Made by a program: the position numbers and the translations under genes. From a virus: DNA of 64,000 nt. The stretch is from positions 1-64,000 of the IMG/VR virus record IMGVR_UViG_3300005935_005043, one strand, 5' to 3'. Positions 56,079-64,000 of the stretch are shown one piece after another. The number at the start of each line of letters is the position of its first letter. The first letter of the stretch is position 1. Below the pieces are notes generated by a model. The model was not told the DNA's origin and ran no database searches. It worked only from the letters and a program-made list of their open reading frames with translations.

Positions 56079-59071
56079 TGCAAATAAAAGCAGGTACAGT
56101 AAGTAATATCATATATTTTAAGCTGGTTAATGTAACAACTGGTCAACCTGAAACTGGTGTGACTATTACAGATTTAGATCTTAGTTATGTACGTGACCAG
56201 GCTGCTGCTGTTAAAAGTGACGCAATAGCTCATGGGGCTGTGACTGATGCTTATTCGGCTAATGAGTGTATTGAGGTAGAGAATACTAATACTCCTGGTT
56301 TATATCGTGCAGATTTTCCTGATGCTGCTTTTGTTGCTGGCGTTGAACGAGTACAATTGTGTGTTATTGATGGGGCAAGTCAGACAATTGATCCTGCTTA
56401 TATTGAGGTTGAGTTGTCTACGAATGATAATGATGATATTATTAATGCTATTTCTGGTATTGGGACGGCTGGAGGGGCGGCATTAAATACTGATGTTGCC
56501 GATGATAATTATAATGGTGGTATTCCTGGCGTCACAAGTGGAACCACTAAGGTTGGCACGGAGACAGGAACTTACACTAATACTTCTCACTTGGATGGCG
56601 CTTACCATATTATGACTCACGATACTCAGGTTGTGGATATCGTTTATCAGTTCCTTTGTGGTGGAGGTTCTAGCATTGTCGCGGTAGTTTGGACGGGTAT
56701 TTTGAATCCGAATAAGGATACGCTTACTGTTTCGTTGTGGGATCATATAGCTCCTGGATGGGAGGCGATTGCTGTTATTGATGGGCAAACTTCTACTACG
56801 AATAATGTAGTCAGGAATCTTATTCCTTATGCTAGACATATCGGGACATCGGCGGCAGAACTTGGGAAGGTTTATATGCGGTTACAAAGTGCGGCTGCAT
56901 ATAATCATATCCTCAGAACCGATCAGGTATATGTTTCATATGGTATAACATCGCGGACAGTAGGCTATGCTGATGGTGCTGTGTGGGTTGATACAGTAAA
57001 TGGCATAGCAGGGACAGAATCCTTTGTTAATGGTATAGCGGACAATCCTTCACTGACATGGGCTGACGCACTTACTATTGCAGGGAATATAGGTTTAGAA
57101 AAGTTTCATATCTCTAATGGCTCAACTATTACACTCTCTGGTAACTCTGATAATTATACCTTGGTTGGGTCAAATTGGACACTTGTTCTTAATGGTCAGT
57201 CATGTTCAGATATGTATGCTCAAGGTGCTACTGACATAACAGGAACTTGTACGGGAGCAAATCCACCAGATTTCTTTGATTGTATGTTTGGAAATGCAAC
57301 ATTACCGCCATGCTATATGACTTATTGTGGATTTAAGAATACAATTACGATGGGATCGGCTGGAGATTTTAGTTTCGATCACTGTCATTCAATGGTAGCT
57401 GGTGTTAATACACCAAGTCTTGATTTTGGGGCTGGTTTAAATGCCAGCAATGTTAATCTTAGAATGTATAGTGGTGGGATTGAAGTAGAAAATATGGGTG
57501 CCGGAGTTGGCTCTTATAATATGAGTATTGAAGGCCATGGGCAGATAATTATAAATGCTAATTGTTCAGCTACATCCCTTATAGCCGTCCGTGGTCATTT
57601 TCGGATTACCGATAATGCCGCTGGAGCAGTTAGTTTATCTGAAGACGCTAGATATGATACTACCCAGATTCAAACCGCTTCAAATGCTGCTTTGGTTGCA
57701 AACAATCTTGACCATTTATGTTTGACCGCGACAGGTGGAACGGATATGACGGCGGAATTGGCTGACAACACGATCTTTAGCCGTATTATATCACAGGGAG
57801 ATACTAGCGCCTTTATTCCTGCAACTCACGGGCTTTTACCCATTCGTGTCCAAGGTGATGCGGCGTGGATTACGGCTGTTGGATTTGCGGTAGCTGGAGA
57901 TTTGATGGGATTAGTAGATGATGCTATAACAGCCGTCAAATATGATGAGACTACGGCCTTTCCTGTTAGGTCTGATGATGCAGGGGTTACACAAATAGCT
58001 CGCGTAGGAGCGGATGGAGATACATTAGAAACATTGTCCGATCAGATTGATAATACGCCCGCGAATGTAGCCGCTGTAATATTGGCTACTCCTGCGCAGT
58101 TATTGGTTACAGACGCAAGTGGGCATGTTACAGCCGAGAATATGCGTGGGACCGATAATGCGGCATTAGCGGCTACCGCTCTGTCTACAGCACAATGGAC
58201 AAACGCTAGAGCTGGATACCTTGATAATATTTCTATTGGCGCAGTAGCCTTGGCTGTTACCGCTTTAAGTACCGCTACGTGGACAGCGGCAAAGGCCGGG
58301 TTTATTGACATTGATATTTCCTCGCGCGCACCCTTAGCTACCGCCCTTACGGATGTTACGTGGACAGATGCTAGGGCTGGCTACCTTGACAATATTTCTG
58401 CTGGGGCCGTAGCATTAGACGCTACCGCCCTTAGCAATGTTATATGGACTAATGCTAAGGCGGGATACCTTGATGTTATTATCTCTTCAAGAAGTTCTCA
58501 TAATGCTGGTGATGTAGCCGCTTTAATCCTTGATACTCCTGCAAACCTTCTTGTAACGGACGCTTCTGGTCACGTTATTTCCTCAAATATGAGGGGAACT
58601 GACAATGCTGCCTTAGCTATTACAGCATTATCTACTGCGCAATGGACTAATGCCAGGGCTGGGTATCTTGATAATATAAATATTGTTGGAACGATAGCCT
58701 CGGATACTGATGTTGCTAATGCCCATGCAGTAACCGATGGGTTAATAGATGGTTTACATGATTTTAATCCTGTAACTCAGCAAGTTATTGTTGCCACTAA
58801 TAATGATAAACTGGGATACAGTTTGGCTGCTGGTCATGGATTGGCTACCGCTGTTTCATTGGCTGCTGTAGCCGCTAATGTTATATTCATAAAGAACATT
58901 GCCGAGGCTGATGAGAAGATTGAAACGGGAGTATCTGGATATTACGAGGTTGTTACATATGTAAAAGATACTACAACAGAACTTAAGAGAAAAGGTCTTT
59001 ATAATCAAAGTGGTAGTCCGATAGGGAACGTAACTGATACCGTATTTATGAGATTAGAGAGTGCTCCATAA
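56078..59071 (+). CDS. Large fibre protein with tandem repeats
   Basis: This 997-residue protein has an N-terminal beta domain (GTVSNIIYFKLVNVTTGQPE), probably the attachment end. The long middle has beta-helix character (SNGSTITLSGNSDNYTLVG). Residues about 700-880 hold five imperfect repeats built on LSTAQWTNARAGYLDNIS, plus two copies of LLVTDASGH and MRGTDNAALA. The DNA here is AT-rich again. It is probably a trimeric fibre on the neck or tail; the location before the neck genes favours the neck or collar (inference). Confidence 0.75.
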   Translation: MQIKAGTVSNIIYFKLVNVTTGQPETGVTITDLDLSYVRDQAAAVKSDAIAHGAVTDAYSANECIEVENTNTPGLYRADFPDAAFVAGVERVQLCVIDGASQTIDPAYIEVELSTNDNDDIINAISGIGTAGGAALNTDVADDNYNGGIPGVTSGTTKVGTETGTYTNTSHLDGAYHIMTHDTQVVDIVYQFLCGGGSSIVAVVWTGILNPNKDTLTVSLWDHIAPGWEAIAVIDGQTSTTNNVVRNLIPYARHIGTSAAELGKVYMRLQSAAAYNHILRTDQVYVSYGITSRTVGYADGAVWVDTVNGIAGTESFVNGIADNPSLTWADALTIAGNIGLEKFHISNGSTITLSGNSDNYTLVGSNWTLVLNGQSCSDMYAQGATDITGTCTGANPPDFFDCMFGNATLPPCYMTYCGFKNTITMGSAGDFSFDHCHSMVAGVNTPSLDFGAGLNASNVNLRMYSGGIEVENMGAGVGSYNMSIEGHGQIIINANCSATSLIAVRGHFRITDNAAGAVSLSEDARYDTTQIQTASNAALVANNLDHLCLTATGGTDMTAELADNTIFSRIISQGDTSAFIPATHGLLPIRVQGDAAWITAVGFAVAGDLMGLVDDAITAVKYDETTAFPVRSDDAGVTQIARVGADGDTLETLSDQIDNTPANVAAVILATPAQLLVTDASGHVTAENMRGTDNAALAATALSTAQWTNARAGYLDNISIGAVALAVTALSTATWTAAKAGFIDIDISSRAPLATALTDVTWTDARAGYLDNISAGAVALDATALSNVIWTNAKAGYLDVIISSRSSHNAGDVAALILDTPANLLVTDASGHVISSNMRGTDNAALAITALSTAQWTNARAGYLDNINIVGTIASDTDVANAHAVTDGLIDGLHDFNPVTQQVIVATNNDKLGYSLAAGHGLATAVSLAAVAANVIFIKNIAEADEKIETGVSGYYEVVTYVKDTTTELKRKGLYNQSGSPIGNVTDTVFMRLESAP

Positions 59072-59604
59072 TGTATTATCATTTAGGAATGCTATTAAGT
59101 CCTATTTCTGGCTCTGAAGTTGTTACCACCGCTGTTTCTTCAGCAGAAGGTATCGGGGCAATGATTGAGGACTTTATAAAGCTTGGCTTAGGAGATAATG
59201 CTACTAAACGTCCCACGTATTGGTATCAGAAAATTAGGAGTAGCACAAAGCTTCCTCAAGATGTAAATGCCAACCTCGTTATTGATGGGACAAGCCATGA
59301 ATATTTAGGGCATCCTACGGCCAGCGTAAGAGATAATGCGAGCTTATTTGTAAACAAGGGACAGATTTATGTTGTTATTCAAAGAAGTACTCCAGAAACA
59401 TTACAGGTGCAAGGTCCTGGAGGAGTGATGGAAAGTGTAGTCGCTGCGTATAGGGGAACAGTTGTAGCAGCTTACGACGTAAGACCAGGAGATCATTTAA
59501 TAGATTACTACGGAAAAGAATTTCGTGTTTTATCGGCTGCCCCTGACTTCAGTAGAACATTTATATCTATGCACTTACTATTAATCTCTGGAAATGAATT
59601 TTAG
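59071..59604 (+). CDS. Neck / head-closure candidate
   Basis: The C-terminal half of this 177-residue protein (VRPGDHLIDYYGKEFRVLSA, then TFISMHLLLIS) matches the beta-barrel plan of head-closure or head-tail joining proteins. The gene follows the fibres and precedes a gp10-like and a tail-terminator-like gene, the usual neck order. The assignment rests on order and pattern. Confidence 0.6.
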   Translation: MYYHLGMLLSPISGSEVVTTAVSSAEGIGAMIEDFIKLGLGDNATKRPTYWYQKIRSSTKLPQDVNANLVIDGTSHEYLGHPTASVRDNASLFVNKGQIYVVIQRSTPETLQVQGPGGVMESVVAAYRGTVVAAYDVRPGDHLIDYYGKEFRVLSAAPDFSRTFISMHLLLISGNEF

Positions 59605-59928
59605 ATGCCTAAATTATTTGAAGTAAAGGTGGAAAAAAGGGGATATGATAAATTATTAAATAGATTTGATAAGATAAAAAGAATATCAGATGATTTGGTT
59701 AAATCATTACAAGGACTGCCAAAGGAAGTAGCATCAGAAGCAGAAAATAAGTTTGAAAAAGACCCGTTAGGACAAAAAGTTTTTTATTCTGATGGGTTTA
59801 GAAGTACTGTAAAAATTCCTATTATAGTCAAAAATAATAAGGAATCTTTGCAGGCAGAAGAATTAATGAAAAAAGCCGTAAAAAAGAAAGAGGAAGAAAT
59901 AAAAGTAAAAGTTGAGGAAATAAGATAG
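59605..59928 (+). CDS. Tail completion candidate (HK97 gp10-like)
   Basis: This 107-residue protein begins KLFEVKVEKRGYDKLLNRFD, similar to the x-G-x-x-x-L-x-x-x-x opening of HK97 gp10-type proteins, and ends in a charged helix. It starts directly after the previous stop. The function is inferred from position between neck and tail terminator. Confidence 0.5.
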   Translation: MPKLFEVKVEKRGYDKLLNRFDKIKRISDDLVKSLQGLPKEVASEAENKFEKDPLGQKVFYSDGFRSTVKIPIIVKNNKESLQAEELMKKAVKKKEEEIKVKVEEIR

Positions 59929-59929
59929 T

Positions 59930-60472
59930 ATGGCTCAATATGTTGGATATAGAACGATTCGTGATAACTTTTACACAATGTTAAAGGCTAATCCAAAATT
60001 AGACCCCACAAATGATGAAGCCTATGTAAGGGCTATCTATGACCGTAAGTGGATTCCTGGTGGACCGTTGCCCTGTGTCTGTGTATACATTGCCGGGAAA
60101 CCTGAAGATCAACATATAACCATAGGGTATAATCCCCATGTAGATGTCCTTGTCACGATTGATATTGTAGAGACAATACCCGCTAAGAATATGACAACTG
60201 CTATGAAGACTTTATTGGGAGAAACAAAGCTTGATAGCGTAAAAGATGTAAACGATGAGGTTTTAGAGATTACCGATGAGGTAGAATCGTGGATTAGGGG
60301 AGATGAAACAGATGCCGGTAAAAGGCGTAGAAGATTAAATTGTTCTCCTGATGAAGTAAAAATTGTTTTACTTGGACCAACTAATTTTGGAGACATGATA
60401 CAACAGGGGGCACAATCTTATATATTCGGGACTATTAATGCTGTGGTTAAGAGAAGGCTTCTTAATACGTAA
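59930..60472 (+). CDS. Tail terminator candidate (gpU-like)
   Basis: This 180-residue protein has an N-terminal helix (YRTIRDNFYTMLKANPKLD), an alpha/beta core (CVCVYIAGKPEDQHITIGYN) and a C-terminal strand (QSYIFGTINAVVKRR). This is the normal layout of proteins that cap the tail tube. Position before the tube gene supports the call. Confidence 0.6.
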   Translation: MAQYVGYRTIRDNFYTMLKANPKLDPTNDEAYVRAIYDRKWIPGGPLPCVCVYIAGKPEDQHITIGYNPHVDVLVTIDIVETIPAKNMTTAMKTLLGETKLDSVKDVNDEVLEITDEVESWIRGDETDAGKRRRRLNCSPDEVKIVLLGPTNFGDMIQQGAQSYIFGTINAVVKRRLLNT

Positions 60473-60486
60473 TAGGAGACTGTGCG

Positions 60487-60714
60487 ATGGTTGACGTAAT
60501 ATATATTGGGCCGCATAAAGAGGTTAGTAGTCGTTTTGGTATATTCCCTAAGGGAAAGAAGGTATCTGTTGATGAGGGCATTGTGCATTTTTTCAAAAAA
60601 GAAAGTGGGGCCTTTAAGGTTCTCGAAGGAAAAAAAGAAAACGGAACCCTTAATATTCCTGCGTTAGAAGAGACTGAGAAGCCCAAAGCAGATGACTGTG
60701 GATGTGGCGTTTAA
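60487..60714 (+). CDS. Hypothetical 75-residue protein with C-terminal CGCG
   Basis: This small protein starts after TAGGAGA. It has a strand-turn core (VIYIGPHKEVSSRFGIFPKG) and an acidic tail ending DDCGCGV. Small proteins of this kind often lie between tail terminator and tube genes. Function unknown. Confidence 0.6.
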   Translation: MVDVIYIGPHKEVSSRFGIFPKGKKVSVDEGIVHFFKKESGAFKVLEGKKENGTLNIPALEETEKPKADDCGCGV

Positions 60715-60736
60715 GTATAGTTAGGAGGAAAATATC

Positions 60737-61558
60737 GTGACATATAAATTAGGATCAGACCAATTTTTTCATAATAGTAACGCAGAAGGAGGGGGCAGGG
60801 CTACAACTGGGATTGTGGTTTCGGGGGGTATCTTGAACGAAAGTGAGGTTCGAGAGGTTCGCTCAATAGGTGACTGGAAGCCTGTAGTGCTCCGTGAAGG
60901 AATGTTGAGGGCTACCGGGTCCGTGAACCTCATGCTTCAGACTGAGGGCATCCTGGCGCTTGCTGAGAGAGATGGAAATGGACACCTAACATCATTCGAC
61001 ATTGAGGGTGGAATAGATGATTGGAGTCAGATTCATCATGCCTGTAAGATTGACACTTTAACCCTTAGTGCTGATGCTGGTGGAGAGTTAATGGGGACAT
61101 TGGCATGGAAGGGAAGGTATGCAGAGGATGGCGGTGGTGGAGGGGCGCATGCCCCGTCAACAAATGATGTTTTAATGTGGTATGAAGGGGCTGCGGCTGG
61201 AGGCAACTTTGCTACCCAGGAAATTATTGGTTTTACGGTTAATATTTCGCACAATTGTGACTGGGTTCCCCTTATTGACAATTCAATAGACCCAAAGAGG
61301 AGTGCTAAGTATATTCGTGAGGGACCGCAAGTCGTTAGTGCTAATTTTAGATTTCTTGAACATGAGAATTTTGATATTGCCGCTGAGTGTTTAGCGTATA
61401 TTGCGTCTGCTACGCTTACTTTTACGAATACTTGTGATGGGAGCACCATAACCATTACATTGACGAATCTTCAAAGAGGAACACAGGAAATGCCGATTAC
61501 TCCTGATTTCGTAAATATGGGAGCGACTTATTCGGTCCAGACTTTTACTGTTGCGTAA
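60737..61558 (+). CDS. Major tail tube protein
   Basis: This 273-residue protein starts at GTG after TTAGGAGG, one of the stronger ribosome-binding sites. It is strand-rich, with glycine loops (GGGGGAHAPS) and the repeating beta structure of tube proteins (FTVNISHNCDWVPLI, then TLTFTNTCDGSTITITL). Its place directly before the frameshifting chaperone and tape measure identifies it. No sheath gene is seen, so the tail could be siphovirus-like. Confidence 0.75.
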   Translation: MTYKLGSDQFFHNSNAEGGGRATTGIVVSGGILNESEVREVRSIGDWKPVVLREGMLRATGSVNLMLQTEGILALAERDGNGHLTSFDIEGGIDDWSQIHHACKIDTLTLSADAGGELMGTLAWKGRYAEDGGGGGAHAPSTNDVLMWYEGAAAGGNFATQEIIGFTVNISHNCDWVPLIDNSIDPKRSAKYIREGPQVVSANFRFLEHENFDIAAECLAYIASATLTFTNTCDGSTITITLTNLQRGTQEMPITPDFVNMGATYSVQTFTVA

Positions 61559-61584
61559 GAAATTATTTAGCGAAGGAGAATGAA

Positions 61585-61941
61585 ATGGAGCACAAAATTG
61601 GTGATGTTAAGTATGTGACAAGGAGTATATCTTTTGGTGATCGTGCGGATATTGTTGAAGAGGTAACAGGATACAGGCTTGATGAGGAAGATAATATAGT
61701 CCCCTTTGTTAATGGTGGATTAAGGTTAATAAAAACTGTTGTAACTGGATTGAAGTCTTGGACATTTAAAGGGGTAAATGAAGACGGGAATCCCGTAATT
61801 GACACAGAAAAGCCTATATTACCTATTAATGATGAGAATGTTAGGTTACTTCCCGGAAAGCACGGGGTACGCTTACATAGAATTATAGAAGATGAAAATG
61901 GCTTAAGTGAAACAGAAGAAAAAAACTTATTAAGGCAGTAA
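61585..61941 (+). CDS. Tail assembly chaperone, short form (G)
   Basis: This 118-residue protein is the zero-frame product. It begins HKIGDVKYVTRSISFGDRAD and ends EEKNLLRQ. Chaperones of this class coat the tape measure during tail assembly. Near the end the codons GAA-AAA-AAC form the slip site for the longer product. AAGGAG precedes the ATG. Confidence 0.85.
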   Translation: MEHKIGDVKYVTRSISFGDRADIVEEVTGYRLDEEDNIVPFVNGGLRLIKTVVTGLKSWTFKGVNEDGNPVIDTEKPILPINDENVRLLPGKHGVRLHRIIEDENGLSETEEKNLLRQ

Positions 61942-62195
61942 GCCAAGTTTATGGGGCTGAACATGGATTAACGCTCACTGCCTATGAAAAAAGAATAGAA
62001 CAGAGATTAAGATTTATTAAAAGAAGAGGGATTAAATCTATGATTAATCCTTCTCATAGAGTATATGTGGCCATTAAGAAGTTTGGAATGGGAATATTAG
62101 CTATGAACTGTAAATTGGTAGATAAGATGCTTTTAACGGATTCTGTAGTTGAGACATTTGAAGAGATTATTACGGAGAGAATAAGGAATAAGTAA
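61585..62195 (+). CDS. Tail assembly chaperone, -1 frameshift product (GT)
   Basis: Slipping -1 at 61920-61926 bypasses the TAA at 61939-61941. Reading continues without a stop (LIKAVSQVYGAEHGLTLTAY and onward) for 89 codons to the TAA at 62193-62195, which overlaps the tape-measure ATG. The fused protein is about 203 residues. This is the standard arrangement of G/GT chaperones in long-tailed phages. The downstream part has no ribosome-binding site and start of its own at the junction, which supports frameshifting. Confidence 0.88.
61920..61926 (+). promoter_or_regulatory. -1 ribosomal frameshift slippery site
   Basis: The heptamer A-AAA-AAC is in the correct zero-frame phase (X-XXY-YYZ) within GAA AAA AAC, four codons before the short-form stop. 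A-AAA-AAC is one of the established bacterial -1 slip sites. Confidence 0.88.
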
Positions 62196-63973
62196 TGGGT
62201 ATCATTAAAAGCACTTTAGAGTTTGGGATAAAAGCTTATAATTACTCAAGTAGTATTGTTGATGAAATTACGGGAGATTTACGCGATCAGATGGCCGTCT
62301 TAGACCAGATAGGCGGGAAGTTTGCCATGTTTTCCCGTGAAGCTAGTGCTGCCATGATTGCCGCAAGTCAAGCTACCGCCAAGTATAATGATTCTATACA
62401 AGAAATGGCTAAAACAATAGGGAGGTCCAGGGAAGAAGTTGAACTAATGGGAGGGATTATTAAAAGAACTGGCGGGGAGATGTCTGATTATGTTCAGATT
62501 ATGGCTGAGATACAGAATATACAAAGGATGTATAAAGCGGGAGAAGCCTCAGACATTGTTATGAAGCTAAAAAAGGGCCAAGTTATTAAAAAGGGGAATG
62601 AGCTTTTAGGGGATGAACTTCAGATATATCAGAAGATATCTAATGCTTATCAAAAAGCAACAGAAGCGGGAGAGGGACATCGGTGGACAGTCTCAGTGCT
62701 CGGGAGAGAATGGACAAAGTTTTCTGATGTTCTAGCTTTGACCAATAAAGAATTTGATGCTATGACTGTGCGTTCAAAGGGAGGGGGAACTTCTCTTTTC
62801 TCAGAAGAGAATATTAAACTACAAAAAGAATATCGACAAACCGTTTCTGATCTTGGTGTTGAGACAAGAAGGTTCGGCGAAATATCTCAAAGTATCGTAA
62901 CTCCTGCTATGATAAAGTTAAATAATGAAACTTTAAAGTTTACAAGATCGGCAGTTGATTTACATGGATCATTAGCCCCTATGTCGAAATTAGCTGTAGA
63001 TGTCGGTACCAAACTTAGTCTCCTTGGGATACATATAAAAAATCTTCCATTAATTTCTTTACTTACGGTTGTGAAAGGATTTCAAGGGTGGGTTGAAGTT
63101 ATGCGAGATTTAGATATCACACTTATGAAATTCGGGTCACGTCATCCTATTTTAGAAAAAGTTGCTAGAATTTTTACCGTTGGTCCTGGATTTGGTCCTC
63201 CCAAGGGGGGAACTTGGGGGGAAATGGGACTTCCAGGGGGGGAGGCAATGAGGGAATATATAGGGGGAAGAGGAGGACTTGGGAAAGGGGGGTATGAGCG
63301 GAGAGGGGGAATGGCTCCTACGCTTATTGGGGGGCTTGAGAGTGAAGGGGGAAGGAAAACAATGCTTAATAGATTTTTGTCCGGTCCTGGTTCTGCCATG
63401 ATAGCAGAAGCGTGGCAAGACCTTGCTGTAAAAATAACACAAGCCGAAGAAAAAGGTGAGATGGTGGCAGGAATAAAGATTGAGGAGTATAAGCAGTGGC
63501 AGCAAGAACTTAAACAACTTTGGTCGCTTTATTCGCAATTTGATGTTCCGATTAAACAGTTACAGGATATGCTGGACATTCTTCATATAAAATATGTAAG
63601 AGGAGCAGATGCAGCGGTAGATGCGTCAAAAAAGATACGTCAAGGACTTGAAGGGATAGAGGCTATGGGGAAGAGAGACATCTTTGGCGATCTATTAATG
63701 CAGCTTTACAATCTACCCAACCAGGTTGTCCCCCCTCTTATGGATATTGCTGCCGCTCAGTTTGAGAAGATTGTTCAGATGCGAAAAGGGCTTCAAGGAA
63801 CAATCGGGTTTAAGTCTCAAGGGTGGTCTGATATTCCTAAATATCCAGGAGTTGGACTTGGAATGGGGAACCAACCAGTTCAATTAAATATTAATTTAGG
63901 GGGTATGGGAGAAAAAGTTAATGAAAGAATTGTTACTGGCGCAGGGACATTTCTTGTTACAGTAACTCCCTAA
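62195..63973 (+). CDS. Tape measure protein
   Basis: This 592-residue protein sets tail length and lines the tube before injection. It has long amphipathic helices (REASAAMIAASQATAKYNDS), a hydrophobic central helix (IKNLPLISLLTVVKGF), and a glycine-rich middle (GLPGGEAMREYIGGRGGLGK). A helical C-terminus carries QPVQLNINLGG. It follows the frameshifted chaperone directly. At about 1.5 angstrom per residue it implies a tail near 90 nm (established rule of thumb). Confidence 0.85.
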   Translation: MGIIKSTLEFGIKAYNYSSSIVDEITGDLRDQMAVLDQIGGKFAMFSREASAAMIAASQATAKYNDSIQEMAKTIGRSREEVELMGGIIKRTGGEMSDYVQIMAEIQNIQRMYKAGEASDIVMKLKKGQVIKKGNELLGDELQIYQKISNAYQKATEAGEGHRWTVSVLGREWTKFSDVLALTNKEFDAMTVRSKGGGTSLFSEENIKLQKEYRQTVSDLGVETRRFGEISQSIVTPAMIKLNNETLKFTRSAVDLHGSLAPMSKLAVDVGTKLSLLGIHIKNLPLISLLTVVKGFQGWVEVMRDLDITLMKFGSRHPILEKVARIFTVGPGFGPPKGGTWGEMGLPGGEAMREYIGGRGGLGKGGYERRGGMAPTLIGGLESEGGRKTMLNRFLSGPGSAMIAEAWQDLAVKITQAEEKGEMVAGIKIEEYKQWQQELKQLWSLYSQFDVPIKQLQDMLDILHIKYVRGADAAVDASKKIRQGLEGIEAMGKRDIFGDLLMQLYNLPNQVVPPLMDIAAAQFEKIVQMRKGLQGTIGFKSQGWSDIPKYPGVGLGMGNQPVQLNINLGGMGEKVNERIVTGAGTFLVTVTP

Positions 63974-63974
63974 A

Positions 63975-64000
63975 ATGAGAGGACTATTATTTGGGAGCGG
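63975..64000 (+). CDS. Start of a gene after tape measure (3' partial)
   Basis: An ATG one base after the tape-measure stop opens MRGLLFGS and runs off the window. The position suits a distal tail protein, but only eight codons are visible. Confidence 0.35.

Noticed and set aside
1-64000. Many open frames of 60-200 codons on the minus strand
   Set aside because: They overlap strongly supported + strand genes, lack ribosome-binding sites and have no recognisable motifs.

Overview
This window is part of a tailed double-stranded DNA phage genome (Caudoviricetes). Every supported gene reads on the + strand. Genes are packed head to tail, often with ATGA or TAATG overlaps, strong GGAGG-type ribosome-binding sites and many GTG or TTG starts. 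The DNA is AT-rich, with a few clearly GC-richer islands (about 13.84-13.97, 15.63-15.91, 17.17-17.56 and 53.99-56.08 kb) that look acquired. The host cannot be named. Two lipoprotein signal peptides, a heptosyltransferase-like enzyme and a bacterial-type SSB tail tip fit a bacterial host, perhaps with a Gram-negative envelope (inference). I saw no tRNA genes and no CRISPR array.

Layout. 0.3-12.2 kb is a replication and recombination block: DnaE-type polymerase, zinc-containing ssDNA-binding protein, family-4-like uracil-DNA glycosylase, RecA, SbcD and SbcC, a 5'-3' exonuclease and a RuvC-like resolvase, with an array of five small paralogous W-x-W proteins. 12.3-18.3 kb holds small accessory genes: a HIRAN protein, zinc ribbons, a zinc-ribbon/sigma-region-4 protein, a DNA methyltransferase, a DUF4326 protein and GC-rich inserts bounded by duplicated sequence. 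18.4-22.1 kb carries a sigma-like factor and the large terminase, which is interrupted by an HNH intein. 22.1-45.99 kb is the head block: glycine-rich/basic/acidic modular proteins, two large zincin-containing proteins, two lipoproteins, a second methyltransferase, dCMP deaminase, two sulfotransferase-like genes (one broken), portal, prohead protease and major capsid protein, the last followed by a terminator. 46.1-51.8 kb is a glycan block: GT9, two GT2 genes, a B12-type radical SAM enzyme, a methyltransferase and a holin-like protein. 52-64 kb holds the connector, fibre-like proteins, neck and tail-terminator candidates, tail tube, a frameshifting tail assembly chaperone and the tape measure.

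How the genes work together. The polymerase, SSB, RecA, SbcCD, exonuclease and resolvase can support recombination-dependent replication; helicase, primase and ligase must lie elsewhere or come from the host. dCMP deaminase supplies dUMP for thymidylate, and the glycosylase removes uracil. The sigma-like protein beside terminase is a good candidate for switching on late genes. Terminase, portal, protease, capsid protein and neck proteins build and fill the head; tube, chaperone and tape measure build a tail of moderate length. The most unusual content is the modular virion-region proteins, a repeated H/GRF domain fused to zincins, a possible degenerate ligase fold, and a cluster of genes whose best ribosome-binding sites point at AUA, AUU or AUC.
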